This document shows positions 12,248 to 24,800 of a stretch of DNA of 64,000 nucleotides, in pieces. The notes under the pieces were generated by a model that was given only the letters and a program-made list of their open reading frames with translations, had not been told where the DNA came from and searched no databases. Position 1 is the first letter of the stretch. Each line of letters starts with the position of its first letter. The translations under genes and the position numbers were made by a program. This DNA is from Azolla caroliniana (taxonomy: Eukaryota > Polypodiophyta). Location of the stretch: assembly GCA_043228905.1 (NCBI GenBank), contig JBHGNT010000002.1:27714001-27778000 (forward strand), in the 5' to 3' direction.

Positions 12248-15200
12248 ATGACAGTTGCTAACGACGTCTCCAAGCTCGTTACCTCCACCGGTGGCCATCT
12301 CTCCAAGAGAGATGTCTCCTCTGCTGTCCAATCGTACGCCTCCTCCCTCTGTCTGTCTTCGCCACAGTGCTGTTCTTCTTCTGTTTCTTTCTCCTCCTTC
12401 CCAGAGAGAATCTCTGTCTTCTAAGAGTTTTTCATTCGTCTCCTTCTCTTTCTCTTCCATGTCTCCTCAAAAATGTTCATACATCATACATCTCTCCTCT
12501 CAAAGACGTTTTTCTCCTCCATCACCATCACCATCACCATCACCATCACCATCACCATCACCATGTCCATGTCCATGGCTTCTGATTCTTTTCAGCCTAC
12601 CACATTTCCTCACACTCGCCGTTTTCTTCTTGTACAGAATTTTTCATGTTCATTCAAACCCCGTTCTTTCTTCCTTTTTTTATCCTTATAGAGTTTGATA
12701 TGAACTCTCACGCTTCACTTTGTATGCAAATTCCTTCATAAAAAGATCTTGCCATGACATTCATTCCATATTATTTCTTTACAAAATCTGGCACGGTTCC
12801 TGTGCACGATTCCATGCAGTCAATCTGTACAACATTCCTTTCTTTCATTCGCTCTAGAAGAATTGGCACGATCTTTTGTGCTCTTTTTTATGTCAGTTAG
12901 CCCTTGTCACTCTTGTTTATTCCTTCTCGCATGATCTCTGTATTGGTTATATGTACTTTTCCACAGTCTTTTTAGAACAGATTCCATAATATCTTCTGTC
13001 TAGTTTCAGAGGTTTTGAATGATTTCGAACTTCTCCAATGACATTTTAATATAGTGCTTTCATTAGGTAGGACATATTTTTATTGATTGTGAATGTGATG
13101 CACCTTCTCTCAGATCTAATCTGCTTCTGTTATTTTACTAGATAGAGATTATCTTCGCATGGCAAAATGCTGATGCATTCCTTCAGATCTAATGTACCAT
13201 TCTTCTTCTTTTGAGCGAGCATCTCATGGTCTTTCGGTTTTGCAGTTATGAGAATTATCATTCATACTATGGTGGCGACGAAGATAAACGCAAGTCAAAT
13301 TATGCAGACATGGTCAAAATTCATTTAAATAATCGCATTATCCATGAATGAAATTCCGTTTGTTGTGAGAGATCAATGCTATAATCTCTACTCTATATAC
13401 AGGTGAATAAGTACTATGATCTTGCAACTAGTTTCTATGAGTATGGATGGGGTCAGTCCTTCCATTTTGCTCACAGGTAATTTGAAAGTACATATCAAGT
13501 ATTTTTAAGAAATTCAAGACTCTTTGATTTATCGCAGCTTTTGAAATTCTTTAGTTTAACATAATGTTGCAACTCTTCTGTCAACAGGCTGAAGTATGAG
13601 TCCTTGCAAGAGAGCATAAAAAGGCATGAGCATTACCTTGCACTTCGTCTCCAATTAAAACCAGGAATGAAGGTCTCATATTCTCTAAGACACTTTTGCA
13701 TACCTTTGTCATGATGGGAAGTCAGTATATTGTATGTCTCTTGCATGACAAACAAATATACATTTTGTGTGTGTATATGAAGATTTCCTTTCTATTTTTG
13801 CAGAATAACCCTACATTGTGGTGGTATGAGTAGATTTCACACCGTGGACATTTGTAGGATAACATACTCTTGTAGGACTAATGTACACTATCAAGGTTCA
13901 ATCTATAAGGAGGCATTGTATTACCAAGTGGCATTGTGATACATGTTCCTCCTTTATTCAATTTGATCGTGCCTGTCTATTCTTTTCCAATTTGGTCACA
14001 TCCAAGAATATCAGAATGGGGGTGGTACATTTATACTTATGGCATGTGATTGGGAACCATTCTAGCATTTCAGCATACCTACAATGAGTATCCCCTCTAT
14101 TGCCAACCATTTAGGTAGCCTAAGTGTCAATCTGGAGTATCTTTGCTTTGGAGTATGTGTCACTGTTGGGGTAGCCAAATGATTATTTCATATGGCACTG
14201 GTGATTTTCCTATCATGGCAATCATCTAGACTAAAATGCATCCCCAAATCTCCCCAGTTCTATGCCCTGAGAAAGCATGTTCTCCTTGTTTCTTCTCCAT
14301 TGAGAAGATTCAGTATTAAAAGTGAATTAGACAACCACTATTCTGTTTGTTGTTCATGGAATCGTTGTGTATATGAACATTTTCATTTGAAGGCATGAAG
14401 GTCTACATATCCACAAGAAATTGGAGCACAGGCTGCCCTTTACAGGGAGTACTGACGCCTTGTGTATGCCTAGGTATTAGTAGTATCGTGTGTGCCACAT
14501 TTTTCACGCTGAATGAGAACTTTGCAACTGATCTTGCTGCCCCTATGCTTGAATGATGTCATAACACCATCAGCTTAGTAATAATTACATGTTCAAATTG
14601 ACGTTAAAGGATCAAAACGTCTTTGTAGTCCCTTGCAAGAGTTGTAAACGACCCGATCTCTTAAGTAGATGCCTCATTTATGTAAAGACTGAAGAGAGTA
14701 GGTGGAAATGTGCATCCTTGTTTTATATCAATCATGCTATCCATTATCTTTGAGAACCCATTAGGATTCCTTGTCATATTGGTAACAGAATATAAGATCT
14801 ACTGATCTGAAGTATTTGCTTTGTATCCACAAGAAATTGGAGCACAGGCTGCCCTTTACAGGGAGTACTGACACCTTGTGTATGCCTGGGTATTAGTAGT
14901 ATCATGTGTGCCACATTTTCCGCGCTCAATGAGAACTTTGCGTCTGATCTTGCTGCCCCTATGCTGGAATGATGTCATAACACCATCAGCTTAGTAATAA
15001 TTACATGTTCAAATTGACGTTAAAGCATCGAAACGTCTTTGTAATTCCTTGCAAGAGTTGTAAACGACCCGATCTTCTAAGTAGATGCCTCATTTATGTA
15101 AAGACTGAAGAGAGTAGGTGGAAATGTGCATCCTTGTTTTATATCAATCATGCTATCCATTATCTTTGAGAACCCATTAGGATTCCTTGTCATTTTCATA

Positions 15201-17889
15201 ACAGAATATAAGATCTACTGATCTGAAGTGTTTGCTTTGTATTCAGGTTTTAGATGTTGGTTGTGGTATTGGTGGGCCTTTGCGAGAGATTGCTGCCTTC
15301 AGGTTTAATAAACACATCCCGTGTTTCAAATAAAAGAAGCATAAATTTCATTGCTTATGCTTAATTGTGCGAATGTGTAATATCTAATAGCTGATGTGTT
15401 CATAGTGGATAATAATGTTTGTATGACCATGCACTAGGTTTTTCGTAGATTAATTTGCTCAATAATATACTTGAGAGAGCAAAAGAGAAAAATTGAAGTA
15501 ACATCCTAACTTGATCTGAAATCCTATTTGTTCATATGTAGTGGTGCTTCTATAACTGGGCTGAACAACAATGCCTACCAGATATCCCGAGGAATTGTAT
15601 GCTGCCAATACCATTTCTAAATTAAATGATTATATTATGTTTATCTGTTGTATTTAGTAAGATCTTTCTAAATACCTTCATGTAACTCTTATAGGAGTTG
15701 AATAAAGCATGGGGTCTGGACAAGACTTGCAATTTCATCAAAGTAAGCATTTTAATGAGTATGCAGTTTCTTCTCTGTTAGGATCATTGAAATATCACAG
15801 TGATGGACTGCAAGTCTTGAGGAGGACTCTAATTTTTTTGTTTTGTTCTTCAGGCTGATTTTATGCAGATGCCAGTGGCTGATGAGAGCTATGATGCAGT
15901 ATATACTATTGAAGCTTCGTGCCATGCTCCAGATCCTGTAAGTGTCATTACTTTTCACTGTTCAGTTAACTTATATGACCTCATTAGTTTTATATTTTTG
16001 TAATAAACAGTTTGAAAAATGCATGAAGTCATACTCCTTTGTTTCAGGTTGCCTGCTACAAAGAGATTAAGAGGGTCCTCAAGCCTGGCCAACTTTTTGC
16101 TGGGTATGAGTGGTGTATGACTGCTGCTTATGATCCTAAGAACCCAGAACACAATGGCATTAAGGTGTGTGGGATGAATCAAGATGTTTTTATAGTGGAA
16201 AAACTTTGAAATGCCCCTCAGTTTTTCTATATTTTTTCTGTTAAGAAAATTGATGGCAGTATGCGTGTAACTTAACTATATCACGGTGTTAAATAATGCG
16301 AATCAATTCGCTAATGATGTTTGAATGGTTGTAGGCAGAGATCGAACTTGGCAATGGATTGCCAGATGTTCGCACAACAAGTGAGTGTCTTGAGGCTCTG
16401 AAGGCTGCAGGATTTGAGGTATATGCTCAAACAATTTTTAGTTATAGCTAACCTATAGTTCATTTATCTGTACTCATGCAATCGCACTTGCATGTGCACG
16501 CGCACACACTCACAGTGTTCTTTTCCATGACCTAATGGTTAGAAGTCATTCTTACTCTAAATTTGAGTCTTCATTTTTAAGCGGACACGACCTCAATTTT
16601 TTCTCTATAAAATTCTTTAGGTTATCATGGAAAAAGACTTGGCAAGTTCTTCGCCGCTGCCTTGGTACCTCCCTTTGGATACAAGTCGAGTGTCCATTAG
16701 CAACTTCCGTCTAACAAAAATGGGGAGGTTTCTCACACATAATCTGGTAAAACAAAAATACCATAGAAGTATGTCCAAAACACCAAGAGTACGCCTAACA
16801 CTTTGGATGTTTCCAGGATACCCCTAAGTTTGCAAAATGTACCAGAACACCCTATCCTCTGTAGTAGACAGATGTCCTACAGAAGGGTGTATTGGTAAAA
16901 GTGTGAAACTGGGGGGGTATTTTCAAGTTAGGCGTATTTTGATGTTGTTATGTTAGAAGCAGTGGTAACCGAAGTCTGAAACCCAGTTTATAAATTCAGG
17001 TAAAATTATTGGAAACTGTGCGCATTGCTCCTGAAGGTAGTGTGCGTGTCAGCAACTTTCTGGAAAAGGCTGCTGATGGGCTTGTTGCTGGTGGCAGGTA
17101 AATAATTTTTATATTCTTTCTTTCTGAATGTTTTACATCTGAAACATCTGGCTTTTGCTTAAGGGTGACATACTCTAAAATGCCCCTGATTTTCCCTTTA
17201 CTTCCTAAATGCTCTGAGTTGTTATTTCCCAAACGTCCATGGTCACACCCCTGAAAGAGAAAAAGGGAAAGAACTCATCCACTGCATAATTGCTCAATTC
17301 ATCATGTAATTTTGCTCAGATAGCACGTAATTTATCCACATCATAATTTTGCTTTATTTGTCACATAATTTTTTGCTGTTTCATGGTTGACGAACCTTAA
17401 ATAATAAAAAACTTAAGAGCATTTTGGGATGAAAACAAAACTCAGTGGTGTTTCAGAAAATTTCATGTTAATTACTCATAAAAGTGGTAGGTATGTACTG
17501 TGGCAACATAAAAATACTCTCAGACCAGTCCATATTTACTGTAATGCCCCTAAGTTTTGTAAGAGTATATGAAGATATCTCTGTTGTAGTAACTGTTTAT
17601 ATGGGTGATTTGGGTAATGTCAATAACACCTGAGAATTCTGGTAAATGATGTTTCAAGCTGTATAATTTATATGTAGCACACTTCTACTTCTAGGATCTG
17701 GAGGTAGATTTGACCTTGCAACAAAACGACCAAGTGATTTTATCTATTTTTTCATAAACAAAATAATATATTATTCTATTTGTTTTTTCTCCAAGAGGTA
17801 ATTTAAAACTACTAAATTGTTTTTTCAGGATGGATATTTTTACACCCATGTATTTCTTCCTTGTGCGGAAGCCTGCTGAAGCTTGTTAA
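12248..17889 (+). CDS. SMT1: Cycloartenol/sterol C-24 methyltransferase (SMT1-like), 13 exons, 346 aa
   Basis: The enzyme transfers a methyl group from S-adenosylmethionine to C-24 of cycloartenol, the entry step of phytosterol side-chain alkylation at the ER. Exons: 12248-12333, 13246-13312, 13403-13476, 13588-13672, 15247-15302, 15542-15596, 15695-15742, 15854-15937, 16048-16164, 16335-16418, 16621-16746, 17000-17097, 17829-17889. All have GT/AG ends and phases join without a stop. Motifs: sterol-binding [11 protein letters not shown] at residues 63-73, SAM motif [16 protein letters not shown] from 105, [17 protein letters not shown] from 176, and GYEWCM at 204-209. Length is close to plant SMT1 (about 336 aa). 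There is no N-terminal membrane helix, so SMT2 is less likely. Intron 4 (1.57 kb) holds LINE debris. AATAAA lies at 17903-17908. The protein differs from angiosperm SMT1 at normally conserved spots ([25 protein letters not shown]). Confidence 0.93.
12519..12566. repeat. (CATCAC)n microsatellite in SMT1 intron 1
   Basis: About eight tandem CATCAC units followed by CATGTC variants, within intron 1. It produces spurious His-rich and Ile/Thr-rich open frames. Confidence 0.9.
13800..15240 (-). mobile_element. LINE ORF2 C-terminal fragment inside SMT1 intron 4 (antisense)
   Basis: Bases 13890-14100 align by eye with 30360-30600 of the 29433-34914 LINE (shared ACCAAGTGG, GGGGGT[AG]GT, ACATTTATACT-like, CATTTCAGCATACC and CAACCATT/CAACCTT strings). 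Bases 14404-14730 align with 30915-31340, including ATATCCAC[AG]AGAAA, GATCTTG, TTTGTAGTCC and GCATCCTTG. The fragment therefore covers ORF2 downstream of the YADD box, in the minus orientation. It is heavily mutated and non-coding. The segment from 14409 was later tandemly duplicated. Confidence 0.75.
14409..15240. repeat. Two tandem 416-bp copies reaching the 3' splice site of SMT1 intron 4
   Basis: Copy 1 (about 14409-14824) and copy 2 (about 14825-15240) are nearly identical, starting TATCCACAAGAAATTGGAGC. Copy 1 ends TTTGCTTTGTAT|CCACAAG where copy 2 ends TTTGCTTTGTATTCAG|G, the true acceptor of exon 5. The duplicated unit thus includes the polypyrimidine/branch-point region but copy 1 lacks the terminal acceptor AG context. 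Confidence 0.9.
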
Positions 17890-18600
17890 GGGTCTGGAGA
17901 TCAATAAACTTTTATTCCGATTCTTATCTCCATATGAATCGAGTGATAAACCAGATTATCTTATTTTGTAGTGTTATGCTAGAAAAAAGATGCTTTATAA
18001 CACTATCACTACCATCATCACCAATATTTATTATTAATATAGTTGTAGCGTTTTTCTCTTAAAATTGAATTTACAGTCCCTCTTTTCTTGTTATTGACTT
18101 TAGAGAGCTACTCATTTCTTTGTTTTGATTGCTAACTGAACCTTTGAGTTATTTTTCCTTTTGTTGCACGTCCTTTCAAAATTTGTGTTTCTGCACATTC
18201 GTCTTTGCGGTTCTGTTCTGTCAACCTTATCCAAAGTGATCAAGTTGATAAAAATTCAATTGACAAAGATCCACATGATTAGTGCAAGCATAACACAATG
18301 GGCAAGGACCCACATATAAAGTGCAAGCATAATACAACTGGCAAAACATGAGCTCATCATGCCAGAACATGAAATGCCACCTTTAAAGAGCATTTTGCAG
18401 GAAATAACCATAAATGTCTTCATACTGATAACAAAAAAGAAACTATCTTTGATCTTTTGATGTATAACCAAGCTACACAACTGATAGGACAAAAGTGTGA
18501 TAGTTGCCAGTTTCACATTCTCAATCTGGTATTTGTGGTGTTTGAACTTTCCCTATTATAGCTGTCCCTATTGATTGTAGACAATGCAAAGTGTACAATA
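17890..18600. other. SMT1 3' UTR and spacer to the convergent minus-strand gene
   Basis: A poly(A) signal AATAAA is at 17903-17908. The rest is AT-rich without a supported gene. SMT1 and the coiled-coil gene (stop at 18809-18811) are convergent, 0.9 kb apart. Confidence 0.5.
17903..17908 (+). terminator. Polyadenylation signal of SMT1
   Basis: A canonical AATAAA lies 14 bases after the SMT1 stop codon. It is very close, so the main poly(A) site may lie slightly further downstream. Confidence 0.5.
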
Positions 18601-18601
18601 A

Positions 18602-18760
18602 TAGAAAGAAAGAAAGAAAGATATATTAACGTCTTCTAAGGCCAAATTTGACCCATGAGACAATTGGTTTACAACAAAATGAGTATTTATCCAGTCATCA
18701 TAACTAAAATAAAATAAAGTAAACATAGAACTTAAGCTAAAAGAGTTCTAGTAGTGTACA
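18602..18760 (-). mobile_element. Truncated LINE 3' end (GAAA)n-GATATATTAACGTC tail family
   Basis: GAAAGAAAGAAAGATATATTAACGTCTT and the following ~120 bp match the start of the LINE 3' region at 29433-29590, including AATAAAGTAAA. On the minus strand this is the 3' terminus of the same LINE family, so this is a very short 5'-truncated insertion, just beyond the stop codon of the minus-strand gene, probably in its 3' UTR. Confidence 0.65.
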
Positions 18761-18808
18761 ATACGTGGTATACTTGATAAAGGAAGTGACTTTACACTAA
18801 TCCTAATT

Positions 18809-21800
18809 TTATTTCCACCCAAGCCTCTCGAAAAGAAGTGGGGGGTCAAAGGGTTTTGATGTGGGTGTGACCTGTGGTTCCAATGTAGAGAGTGCCCTAG
18901 CCATGGCTTCTAGGCGGTGTAGCTCACGTTCCCTTATTTTCATTATTGCTTCCACACCACGTCGAGTTGCTTTGAAACCCGGCACCCGAGGATGTCTGGT
19001 TCTTCTTTGGTTTTCTGCCTCATCAAGGAAAAGGCCGAGTGGTGCAAGTGTGTCGACATTTGTTGGCTCCCCCTGTTCCTGAAAAACTTCATTTGTTACA
19101 TGTTGGTGAACATTAGCAACATTTTGTAACTTATTCTCTCTGTGTTATTTTAGCTCTAGAATGTATTTGCCTAATTTCTTTATATCTAGAGTATCTAATA
19201 GCTATCGATTTAAACCCTAAACCCTACTATCGATTTGCTTCGGAGTTGGCGTGATAACATCATCACCAATGGTCTCTCTAATTTAGAAAACAAAAGAAAA
19301 GGGAGCCCACGACATGTAAAGAAACTATTCCTCAAATCATAAAAAAAACATGACGCCCTCGTAAAGCGAAATAAATGATCTCACCTCCAACTGATGATGC
19401 AAGAAAACTTAAAACGGATAATATATGAGAAATCAACAAGACAGCGACGACTGGCCCATGCAGGTCTCGAACCTGCGACCTTCGCGTTATTAGCACGACG
19501 CTCTAACCAACTGAGCTAATGGGCCTTTTGATGTATTTGTATCTACAATCGGATATATGATGTCATAAATATTTGATCGACCAACATGACAAGAACATCT
19601 TTGCAGGAGAAACCTTAAATATCCCAATGTCCATTCACACTATAAATTCAGTAGAAATCAATGTTAAATTCTGCTGAAGTAAATATTAAATATACTAATG
19701 GGATTTCATTCCTACATAACTTCAAGATAAACAATGCAAGCTTGACAATAAACATTTAACATTGCACACTGAATCATTTGGCCAAGTGGAAAAATAAAAA
19801 TGGAAGTTCCATATAGTTCTTCAATTAACTTCTTAAAAGTCACTCATCCTAATGCAAGAGGTCTTGGTACAAACATAATTAAAATAGTATGGTTTTTTTA
19901 ATTGAAGATGTTGTAAATACATGGTTCAAGAAATTCAATGAGCCGCATCCTTTGTTGTTAACAACCTCACAGATGCTTTGGACATTTAGTTAAACATCTA
20001 TGCCTATTCCAGATTATGAAGATTAGTGTTTGATACACTTGCAACTGCAGATGGCAGTCAGGTAAAAGAAGATTGCATTTTATTTCACATCCTATCATAT
20101 CTCAATTGCTTGTTTACATGGAAGCTCAAATCATTCTCTCTTCGTCTGGAGAGGTACTAATGAACAATCAAAACAGAAGAGCGCCATTTTTAACTACGCT
20201 CTTCAGAGTGAGAGATAATATTCTTCACTTCATGCTCCCTTTGATTATGATTATTATCGCGTTGCCGGACAATTGTTAACCTCTTATTTAGCTCGATATT
20301 CGACCTTTTCTCTGCTTCCAGTGCCAATTCAAGCTAAGCACAGAAAATTTACATGGTAATTTGGTCACAATTACTAAAATAATTTGAGACTTACCCAACA
20401 ATACAAGGTTTTTTAGGCTTAAATGTTCAAACTGAAGCACAGAAAATACTAGGGATTAGAATTTGTTACTTTGGCTGTTCGAGCACTCCACTCGCCTAGC
20501 ATGGACCGTAACCGCTCATTCTCCTCAACATACTATAAGAAATTATGCGTATATATTAGCACTAGCTATTATTTTTCGTTCACTTCAAAATACTAAGAGA
20601 TACGTTTGTAATATTTTCAGCATAACGTTAGGTCTGAATTGGATCCACAAAATCACAATTCAGACCTAACGGATCCAATTTGGCCTTTCTTCTCATGAAA
20701 TCAATAATTATCATTTCACATTCTATTCATCATACTAAGACATGTGTATTTATTATGAGTGTAAGGTCTGCAATCACATCAGAATGTATATATTCATGCT
20801 AAATGCACTCACTCTATCATTAGTTGTCCGTATTTGTATCATGTTGGAGTCTCTCTCTGCAATCAAACCTCTTGCGAGTCGTAGTTCAGATTGAAGCTGA
20901 TCCCTCTGTGCATAACGTAATACATCCAATCAGTTTGTTATTCCTTGGATTTATAAACATTAAGCATTCTGTTGGATGCTGTTAACAAATGAGGAAAAAC
21001 CTCTGCCGTCATTGCTCGCAATTCTTGCTCACGGGCTGCGAGAATGTGAACTACGTCTACCTGTTATGCAAACGTAATACAATCATTTATCTTGACGAAA
21101 AAATTTATTTAATGCAAGGTTAATGCTTTGAAAATAAGCATTGAATATGTAAATTTATGACCTGTGAGGCACCATCTCCTGATCTTTCATATTTGCTCAA
21201 ACTTTCTTGTAAACGAAAAATCTGTTTCAAAATACATAATTGTCATTTAGGAAGTTCCTGTTAGCTGCTATATTTAAGATTTTTTATTCAGTACCTCACC
21301 TCCTCATGTAGGTATCTCAGATTATCTTGCTGATACCGTAGAAGAAGTGCTTGTTGTTCGGCCAATTTTCCTCCATCTAGATGTCTGATGAGAATGAATG
21401 CTTAAAACTCTCCTTAAACGTGTTCAATTTTTTATGCTCATCTATTGATTGTTTCATACCCTTCACATGAAATTACACTCATCTTTTGATGGTTCATATC
21501 TTCCACATCAAATTACATTCATCAATTGGTTGATTCATACCCCTCTCAATAGCAAGGTACATTCATCAATTGGTTGATTCATACCCCTCTCAATAGTAAG
21601 GTACATTCATCAATTGGTTGATTTATAGCCCTCAATAACAAGGTATATTCATCAATTGGTTGTTTCATACCCCTCAATAACAAGGTAAGTTCATCAATTG
21701 GTTGTTTAATCCCCTCAATAACAAAGTACATTCATCTTACCCTAACATCAATTCATTAATTGATCATTTCATACCCCTCCACATCAAGATACATCCATAT

Positions 21801-24800
21801 ATTTGATTGTTTCATTCCCTGAACATCAATTCATCTATTGATTGTTTTATACATCAATTCCGTATTGATTGTTCCAGAACCTCAATATCAAGGTACATAA
21901 CAGAAGTATTCACATATCAAGTAGATACTAGGAGACCATAAAAACAAATGTTCAGTGGACAGGGAAACATATTTGTTTGGATTCAAATTCCTCAAATTCA
22001 ATACAGCTTCCCTCTCCCATTACATCAGCTTTAGCATAGTTTTGATTGAAATGAAAAACCATAGATTCGCTAGAAAAAATCTTCAAAAGATGGTATGTTA
22101 TCAACTCACCTCAACTCATCTAGAAAGGTGGGTGGTTGTATAGCCGAGTGAAGAGAGTAGATAACATCAGGCTGCAGATGTGATAAATTATGATATCGGA
22201 TCCTCCCTATAGACAAACTTAAACATTTCAGCTACAAGGTGCAAAAATAGATAGCTTTGCACCCAGAATTACTTATGTTCATGATTGAGGAACATTGTCT
22301 TCAAAACAATAAGAAATCTCCTTTTTACTAAATAAATCTGTGGAAAAGAAAACATTGATTCCTTGCTTTCCTGCGCAAGCTGGAGTTCTACCTTGGTCTC
22401 ATATCATTCCATGGAGAGATCCCAAAATACTACTATATGGACCATTCCGTATGATGTAGAGACCCAGAGTTTCAGGCTGCAGATGTGATAAATTATGATA
22501 TCAGCTCCTCGCTATAGACAGGTATGAACATTTCAGTTACTCAGTGCATAAACAGACAGTTTCGTACCTAGTATCTACTCTTGTCAATGAGAGGAACATT
22601 CTCTTACAAAGCATTCAGATATTGAGTTTTTACTAGAAAATCTGAGTGATACAGAATGGAATAATTCCTTGGTTTCCAACAAGCTACCAGGAGTTCTACT
22701 TTCTCTCACATCCTCCAATTCAGAGATCCCAAAATACGACAATGACACAGTTAGATTTGTTCCAAGCAGAGATCTCCCAAAATGCTACCGTATGACTATG
22801 CAGTATTATGCAAGTCTCAGAAGCAAACAATCCATCATCACACGAAATGGCTTATTAAGGGTTAGACCCTTAATAAGCCATTCATGTTAGCTCATTCATC
22901 TAGCTGTGACACTTTTCCACTATCAAGAAGGAGATTGTATCCATAACAGAGAAATGAGGATAAAACCAGTTCCCTGTTCCATTACTCTTAAGAACAAGAA
23001 AAATACAGTATTGATTTAACATACATAAATACAGGGCAATAATTGCTGCCGTCCATAGAATCTCGAATAATATAACCAACCTGTAAATATGCCGCTAAAT
23101 TAGTTACAAAACAAATCACAAAGAAAAAAAGGCTTGAGCCTAAAGCTAATAAAGATGCTTTGGAAGAACTTTCAGCTTTAACATGCTTTATGATGCCCGT
23201 ATTTTATATGACGGTATTAATATCTATCCTATTTATACCCATATAAGACATTATTTATCTGTAAGTATCTAGTATAGAAATGTTGGTAGAATACCATTAA
23301 GACATGGAGAGGCAGGTAGGATGAAGACCTATTTGGAAGTGAAAAAGAGAAAAGACGATTAAAATAACCACCATGGGAGGTTGAAATCAGCTATTGAATG
23401 ATGGAACCAAATTCCATAATATCTAGGAGCTCAATTTGCAGAATATGATTGCACTGGTAAATTAGATGTTTTGACATTGCCCACACATGCAATCTTAAAC
23501 TATTGACACCTTTATTTGTTTATCCATTGAATTATTATCATTTTGAAGGGGAAAATTACCGCAAAATAAGCCACACAGGAACTCGAATATATCTTAGCTG
23601 AGTAGACCATATGATGATTAGCAGTATTACTGAAGTTCCTGCAGGGAAAGAAACCAAAATAAATATATTTTATGATTATAATACAGTTAATAGAACATGA
23701 AAAAAACAACAAAAAGTGTACCAACAATGGAAAACGATGGAGTTTACGTAAGAAATAAAAATAAACATTGAGAAATATATTCATGGCAGCTCCATTTCTG
23801 ACCAGACAGATTATGCAAAACAAATCAATTTTTCTGGTCCAGTAGCATGGACAAGAACAGTATTGAGAGCTTGATTGAAAATTAACTGCACTTTATCAAT
23901 GTTTTATTGCTACAATATGCTACATATTCGTTGAGTAATGTAATTATTATTTGAAGCAAGCATCTTACGCTTGAGAAACACATGCATATAATATGACTGT
24001 CACATGATCTTTACACAAGTAAAACTAGCATTCTTTAATTTACTAAATCATCCTGATTGGACCATCATTAAGATGCTGAAGAGATTAACTTACCATATGA
24101 CAGAACAACAAAGGGAATACGAGTGAGTGGCCGTATTTTATCTGAGAATTTAAGAAAGCCCTGAATTCACATGAACATTGTTACAATAGTAAGCGTCCAC
24201 ACAAATAAAACATAAGCTAAAATACAAAGGCACACTGTTCAAACCAATATTAAGCATTACTAATATGAGTCGATGAAATAGATAAGTGCCCTGAGAGAAG
24301 TTTGAATCATACGGAAATCTTGTGAAAGGTGTAACAAGAGGAACAGATAGTGAGCCATCATTGTAACAAATAACACCTAAGGGATCTCATAGTTGCATGA
24401 AATCACAGTTCATACTGAGCAACTGGAAAACAGTTTCAAGAAGAGTGTAAAGCAGAAACAAATTATATTTGATTTTTTCAAGAAAGGAAAACTCAATGTT
24501 CTGGGGGGTTTACATTGCACTACTTTCACAGAAATGCATGCAACCTTCTCTGTTCTTTGCAGACCTTCATCAGGTTGACCTTTTGGTCATCTAACTTTTC
24601 TCATCGCTGAACCATATCGTCCAAACAGATTTCTTGATCTTCTCCAGGATACTCTTGGTGTTCTTCAAGCTTTTGATATGGCTTTGCTACGTCGTATTGT
24701 TGCTTGGTAAAACAGGGTGATGCAGGATTTAGTTTTCAGGAGTATGAATGAATTCAAAAAAGAAGAAGAGAAAAAGAAGAAGTCAGGTACTTAGAAAAAA

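Noticed and set aside
11941-12698. Several open frames over the SMT1 leader and intron 1
   Set aside because: They read through GCAGAA and CATCAC microsatellites and conflict with the well-supported SMT1 exon 1.
21440-21900. CRISPR-like regular repeats
   Set aside because: The units are contiguous and degenerate with no unique spacers, in a plant intron: a minisatellite.
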